DNA of 64,000 nucleotides from Tritrichomonas musculus (lineage: Eukaryota > Parabasalia > Tritrichomonadida > Tritrichomonadidae). Under the pieces are notes generated by a model, which was not told the origin of the DNA, searched no databases, and was given only the letters and a program-made list of their open reading frames with translations. The position numbers were made by a program, and so were the translations under genes. Shown here in pieces: positions 58,986 through 64,000 of this stretch. Numbering within the stretch: the stretch's first letter is position 1; each line of letters begins with the position of its first letter. Location of the stretch: positions 682,001 to 746,000 of the forward strand of contig JAPFFF010000064.1 in assembly GCA_039105265.1 (NCBI GenBank), given 5' to 3'.

Positions 58986-59083
58986 AGTTTTAAATATTTT
59001 TTTATTTATATTATTTTTCTTTTAGTTTTTATTTGTTCAAAATATTTTTTTTTTTTTTTTTTTTTACATTATTTAACATAGGA

Positions 59084-59110
59084 CACTTTTTGAGCGAAGC
59101 TCAAAAAGTG
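59084..59110. repeat. Perfect hairpin with GCGAAGC core
   Basis: CACTTTTTGAGC - GAA - GCTCAAAAAGTG, 12-base arms with a 3-base loop, directly after a poly-T run and the satellite. Same loop design as the hairpin at 14955. Confidence 0.9.
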
Positions 59111-61601
59111 GTCATTCTTGTATATATAATAAAATATATTAGCTATATTAAACATTTATTTTCAGATGTCTATTTTGTATTTGAAAATATTTCCAAATAT
59201 CTAATTTTTTTATTTACATTTCACTTGGTTTTTTGATAGAAAATTTAAGAGAAAATTATGTGGTGTGAAATGTTCTGTATAGAACAGAGTTGAAAGTTAA
59301 TTTGAGACCATTTCTCAAAATTCAATAAAAATTGAGATAAATGGTCTCAAATAAATTGAATAAATTGAAATCGTTAAAATAGAGGTATTCATGTAGAGAA
59401 ATTGACGAAATATTGTAATTTTGATCATATTTTCTTTATTTTTATTTTGAAACTAAGAATGTGCTTTAATGGATAAGAATTTTATACTCCTATTTTTGAG
59501 ATATTTCTATTTTTATTTTTCTGAATAAGAATCGTTTTATAATTGAGAGGCTATATAATTTTTTTTATATAAAAATTGATGAAATATAAATATATATATT
59601 ATTTTGTTTTATTAATTATTATTGTATATATATATAAATAACTTATTAATACTTATATGTTTAAAAAATATTTATTTTCTAGAGATACACTTGTTTATAT
59701 TTTTTTTAATTTTTATAAATTTTTAACTTTTTCAGTTATTATATTTTTTATATTGAAATAATAAACATTTTTTATCCTAGTAGTATTTTTATTAAACATT
59801 ATTTTATTTTATATATATAATATATATTATATTTTAAATACTATTTCAATTTTATATTTAAGTTTTACATTATATATTAAATAGATAAATTAACAAAAAA
59901 AAATGAAAAATTCAATTCAACGATGATTTTTAATTGAATTTCTAAAAAAATATGTTGCTTTGTATTGTGATTATTTTTTGGTTTTCAATATATTAAATAT
60001 TAAAGTTATTTTTATAATATAGTAATTAATAATTTTACTATATAAAAAATATTTTTAATAATATTTTTAAGAAAATGAGGAAATTTAAATTTTTCAAGAA
60101 TCACTTCACAATTAACTTCACTTCACCGAAAAAAATCATCTCACGTCACTAAAAAATAATAACGTACCAAAATACGATGAAAAATAATTCAAAATAATGC
60201 AAAATATAAAATTACATTTTTCTTTAAAATGAGAGTATAGAGTAACTTATTTACATAATAAAATTTATTTAAATATTTATTATTATTATATTGTACAATT
60301 AGTATATAATTATTTCGTAAATCAATTGAGAAATAAGTCATTTTCTTAATTTTTTAATGTAAATTTGCATTTAAATTTATATATGGCTAATAAATTGGAT
60401 ATATAACAGATAATATATTTTATAAATCAAATATAAAATATTATAATTGATTTATAATTCATAAATATTTTATTTGACTCGAGATATAGATGAAACATTA
60501 TTTTTTAAATTGTTTTTAAATTCTCAACATCCATTAAAACCAATTATGGCAAATGTCAGTATTGGATATATAGAAGTAAATAATCTTAATATTTTTTCAT
60601 AAGATAAAATATTCATTCAATTAAAGCAAAAATAAAAAAATCAAATAACGAGTTTTCACTTCACATGAAGACCTCTGTTAAAATAATTTTATTATAAAAA
60701 ACGATGGGACAATATCAAAATTTCCACTTTTTCTCTGGCCAGTATCAAAATTTTCAATTAAAAAAAAATAAGTATCATTTTTTAATGGGGAACTTTTTTT
60801 AGCCCCCACTTTTTTGATAACTTTTTCAATTGAAAATAATCGTAAATTTAATTTAAAAAAAGAGCAAAAAAAGCATATTAAAATAAAATAAATGCAAAAA
60901 AAAGGAAGTTATGTGTTAAAAAACATATAAAGATAAAAATAAAACGAAAAATTCTAAAAAACATCAATAATTCTTGACGATTACTCTATTAAGATAAACT
61001 ATTTAAAGATAGATAGAATAAAAAGGGAAAGAATCATTAACTCATACTGGAAATTATATATTATCTCAAAAAAAGCCATAAAGCTGGTGTTTATATTAAC
61101 ATGAATAAATTATTATATTTCATATTCATTATAAAAATATGAAAGTATAATGTCTGGTTTAAGTTTAAGATCATTTTGGGCAAAAAGAAAATGCTGCTGC
61201 GTTAAATAATTTAATTAAATTGATACTAAATAAGAATTCGGGTGTTTCTTTTATTACCAAAAATTTTGTGAGAATATATGGTTGTAATATAAACTTTTTG
61301 AAAACACTCTGACCATATAAACTATCAAAAATATATAAAAAAAATCGTTTAGCAAAAACAAAATAAAGTCGTTTAGTTTTTTTTAATAAACAACAAAAAT
61401 AATTAAAAATAGAGAAATTCTTTGGTGAATAAAATAATAAACGATATTCGAAAATAATTACACATATATAACCAAAAACGCAAGAAATTCTATTTATTTA
61501 TTTAGTAATATGCATATAGGAGCAACAAAGAAAAAATATTTTGGGAAATACTTGCGAAATGTAAAGTCTATGGGATGAAAAACACTTATGAATAAAAAAA
61601 A
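59111..61601. other. Very AT-rich gene-free DNA
   Basis: About 2.5 kb of long A/T runs; an ORF of 67 codons at 59033 is a low-complexity Phe-rich artefact. An AGCCCCCA motif at about 60801 matches the ends of the small element at 61602. Confidence 0.6.
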
Positions 61602-61820
61602 TTGGGGGCTAAAATAGCCCTTCGGCGGTTTTGTAAAATACGGCTATTTGGTCGTTCATTGAATAGTTTATTTTACAAAATATCTACGGCACACGGCAAA
61701 AGTGCAACTTTTTGACTACTTTACATAAAAAAATCTTCAATTACGGCATACGGCCGAAAGGGATAGGGCTAAAATACAACTTTCAATAAAAAAAGAAAAA
61801 AAAAATCATTTAGCCCCCAA
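61602..61820. repeat. ~219-bp MITE-like segment with 12-bp terminal inverted repeats
   Basis: TTGGGGGCTAAA at 61602-61613 and its exact complement TTTAGCCCCCAA at 61809-61820 bracket a non-coding interior that contains CGGC-rich motifs (TACGGCATACGGCC) unlike the flanks. No target duplication is obvious. Confidence 0.5.
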
Positions 61821-62049
61821 AAAGAAATGTGATATGAAAAATAGAAAAAAAAATTCTAGTATCATATTTTAGAGAAATTATTTATAGACCTGGTCTATAG
61901 ACCAGAAACTTTTTGATATACTGATCGTTATGGTGAAAATATGGTTATTTTTTGTCAGTTTTAAATGGCGCCATTTTTATTTGATTAATTTATTTGGCAT
62001 AGTCCTTAATAATTCCATATAAAAGTTACTAATTCTAAAGCAGAATTTC

Positions 62050-62480
62050 CTCAATCTTTCTCAATCTTACTAATTATATACAAATCTCTCTCGATCTTAC
62101 TAATTCTACACATATTTTTCTAATTGTTAAGCAATTTTCTCATTAATCTTACTAAACCTATACAAATCTCTCTCAATCTTACTAATTCTACACATAATTT
62201 TCTAATTGTTAAGCAATTTTCTCATCAATCTTTCTAAATCTACACAAATCTCTCTCGATCTTACTAATTCTATACAAATATCTCTCGATCTTACTAATTA
62301 TATACAAATCTCTCTCGATCTTACTAATTCTATACAAATATCTCTCGATCTTATTAATTCTACACAAATCTCTCTCGATCTTACTAATTCTACACATAAT
62401 TTTCTAATTGTTAAGCAATTTTCTCATCAATCTTTCTAATTCTACACAAATCTCTCTCGATCTTACTAATTATACACAAG
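62050..62480 (+). repeat. ~30-bp satellite
   Basis: TCTCTCTCGATCTTACTAAT plus about 10 bases (TCTACACAAA or TATATACAAA) repeats about a dozen times with insertions of TTTTCTAATTGTTAAGCAAT, giving a second, longer periodicity. No coding meaning. Confidence 0.9.
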
Positions 62481-62487
62481 AACAATA

Positions 62488-64000
62488 GCATGAAGAAGAA
62501 AAAGAAGAAGAACAACGACAACATGAAGAACAACGACATGAAGAAGAAGAACAACATGAAGAAGAAGAACAACATGAAGAAGAAGAACAACATGAAGAAG
62601 AAGAACAACATGAAGAAGAAGAACAACAACAACAACGACATGAAGAAGAAGAAGAACAACATGAAGTAGAAAAACAACATGAAGTAGAAAAACAACATGA
62701 AGAAGAAGAACAACATGAAGAAGAAGAACAACATGAAGAAGAAGAACGACATGAAGAAGAAGAACGACATGAAGAAGAATAACGACATGAAGAAGAAGAA
62801 CGACATGAAGAAGTAGAAGAACAACATGAAGAAGAAGAAGAAGAACAACAACAACAACGACATGAAGAAGAAGAAGAACAACATGAAGAAGAAGAACAAC
62901 ATGAAGAAGAAGAACAACATGAAGAAGAAGAACAACATGAAGAAGAAGAACGACATGAAGAAGAAGAACGACATGAAGAAGAAGAACGACATGAAGAAGA
63001 AGAACAACATGAAGAAGAAGAACGACATGAAGAAGAAGAACAATAACATGAAGAAGAAGAACAACAACATGAAGAAGAAGAACAACAACATGAAGAAGAA
63101 GAAGAACAACATGAAGAAGAAGAACAACATGAAGAAGAAGAACAACATGAAGAAGAAGAAGAACAACATGAAGAAGAAGAACAACATGAAGAAGAAGAAC
63201 AACAACATGAAGAAGAAGAACAACAACATGAAGAAGAAGAACGACATGAAGAAGAAGAACGACATGAAGAAGAAGAACGACATGAAGAAGAAGAACAACA
63301 TGAAGAAGAAGAACAACAACATGAAGAAGAAGAACAACAACATGAAGAAGAAGAACGATATGAAGAAGAAGAACAACAAAATGAAGAAGAAGAACGACAT
63401 GAAGAAGAAGAACAACATGAAGAAGAAGAACAACATGAAGAAGAAGAACAACATGAAGAAGAAGAACAACAACAACAACGACATGAAGAAGAAGAAGAAC
63501 AACATGAAGTAGAAAAACAACATGAAGTAGAAAAACAACATGAAGAAGAAGAACAACATGAAGAAGATGAACAACATGAAGAAGAAGAACGACATGAAGA
63601 AGAAGAACGACATGAAGAAGAAGAACGACATGAAGAAGAAGAACGACATGAAGAAGAAGAACAACAACATGAAGAAGAAGAACAACAACATGAAGAAGAA
63701 GAACAACAACATGAAGAAGAAGAACAACAACATGAAGAAGAAGAACAACAACATGAAGAAGAAGAAGAACAACATGAAGAAGAAGAACAACATGAAGAAG
63801 AAGAACAACAACATGAAGAAGAAGAACGACATGAAGAAGAAGAACAACAACATGAAGAAGAAGAACAACAACATGAAGAAGAAGAACAACATGAAGAAGA
63901 AGAACAACATGAAGAAGAAGAACGACATGAAGAAGAAGAACGACATGAAGAAGAAGAACGACATGAAGAAGAAGAACGACATGAAGAAGAAGAACAACAA
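62488..64000 (+). repeat. 18-bp satellite (GAAGAAGAAGAACAACAT type) running off the right edge
   Basis: Units of 18 bp, sometimes 21 or 24, all multiples of three, so several frames stay open for hundreds of codons. The rightward frame reading HEEEEQ/HEEEER has stops near 62485, 62780 and 63035 and is then open to the edge; it resembles the charged helical Glu/Gln/His repeats of trichomonad coiled-coil proteins and may be part of one. The Met/Lys/Asn frame and the leftward Met/Leu/Phe frame are echoes of the repeat. No start or unique flank is visible, so coding status is open. Confidence 0.85.

Noticed and set aside
62411-64000. 529-codon leftward frame of Met/Leu/Phe repeats and a rightward Met/Lys/Asn frame
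   Set aside because: Both are by-products of an 18-bp satellite with units divisible by three; composition is not protein-like.
1-64000. Trichomonad initiator (Inr-like TCAYW) motifs before start codons
   Set aside because: I looked just upstream of several intact genes and saw no consistent motif at a consistent distance, so none is annotated.

Overview
The window looks like nuclear DNA of a parabasalid flagellate, most likely a Tritrichomonas-like trichomonad (inference from gene content; species not provable here). The DNA is very AT-rich and its intact genes are intronless. The gene families are those amplified in trichomonads: a Maverick/Polinton element, TKL-type kinases and pseudokinases, kinase-Sel1 and ankyrin-kinase fusions, a long BspA-type leucine-rich-repeat protein, tetraspanin-like and beta-helix-like surface proteins, a CARMIL-like actin regulator, and a flagellar IFT70/TTC30 gene.

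Layout. 1 to about 10 kb is the right part of a Maverick: a partial structural-type gene, a fibre-like gene, a small helical gene, a protein-primed family B DNA polymerase with an internal HNH-type nuclease domain, and a small acidic gene. 10.2-13.7 kb holds a TKL pseudokinase and a broken surface-protein gene. 15.0-19.3 kb is a compact cassette of three genes (two small unknown proteins and a triple Ulp1/C48-like protease). It is bracketed by two almost identical ~292-bp direct repeats exactly 4,001 bp apart, and it is my main candidate for an undescribed mobile or virus-like element. 19.5-30.3 kb carries a kinase-Sel1 protein whose 5' end is missing right next to that cassette, a tetraspanin-like protein, a surface-protein relic, and an active-looking kinase with about 52 copies of an 8-residue repeat. 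30.3-35.9 kb is a graveyard: a second Maverick fibre relic, a hAT transposase relic and short repeats. A tRNA-Ile with anticodon GAT is at 35.96 kb, followed by IFT70 and the BspA/ankyrin-type protein (38.7-42.3 kb).

45-55.6 kb is a mosaic in which coding DNA is strikingly GC-rich while spacers stay AT-rich. It holds a longin/acyltransferase-3 fusion, a cyclophilin-like small protein, a CARMIL-like protein, a flavodoxin-fold quinone reductase that lacks a visible start codon, a decayed midasin (MDN1/Rea1) C-terminus, and a kinase joined to a broken ankyrin array built of 188-bp units. From 57 kb to the end the DNA is nearly gene-free: a 122-bp palindromic satellite, hairpins, a small inverted-repeat element, a 30-bp satellite and an 18-bp satellite running off the right edge.

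The host genes do not form operons. The working units are the Maverick gene set (replication plus virion-like parts) and the direct-repeat cassette; the remainder are independent host genes in signalling, adhesion, actin control and flagellar transport.
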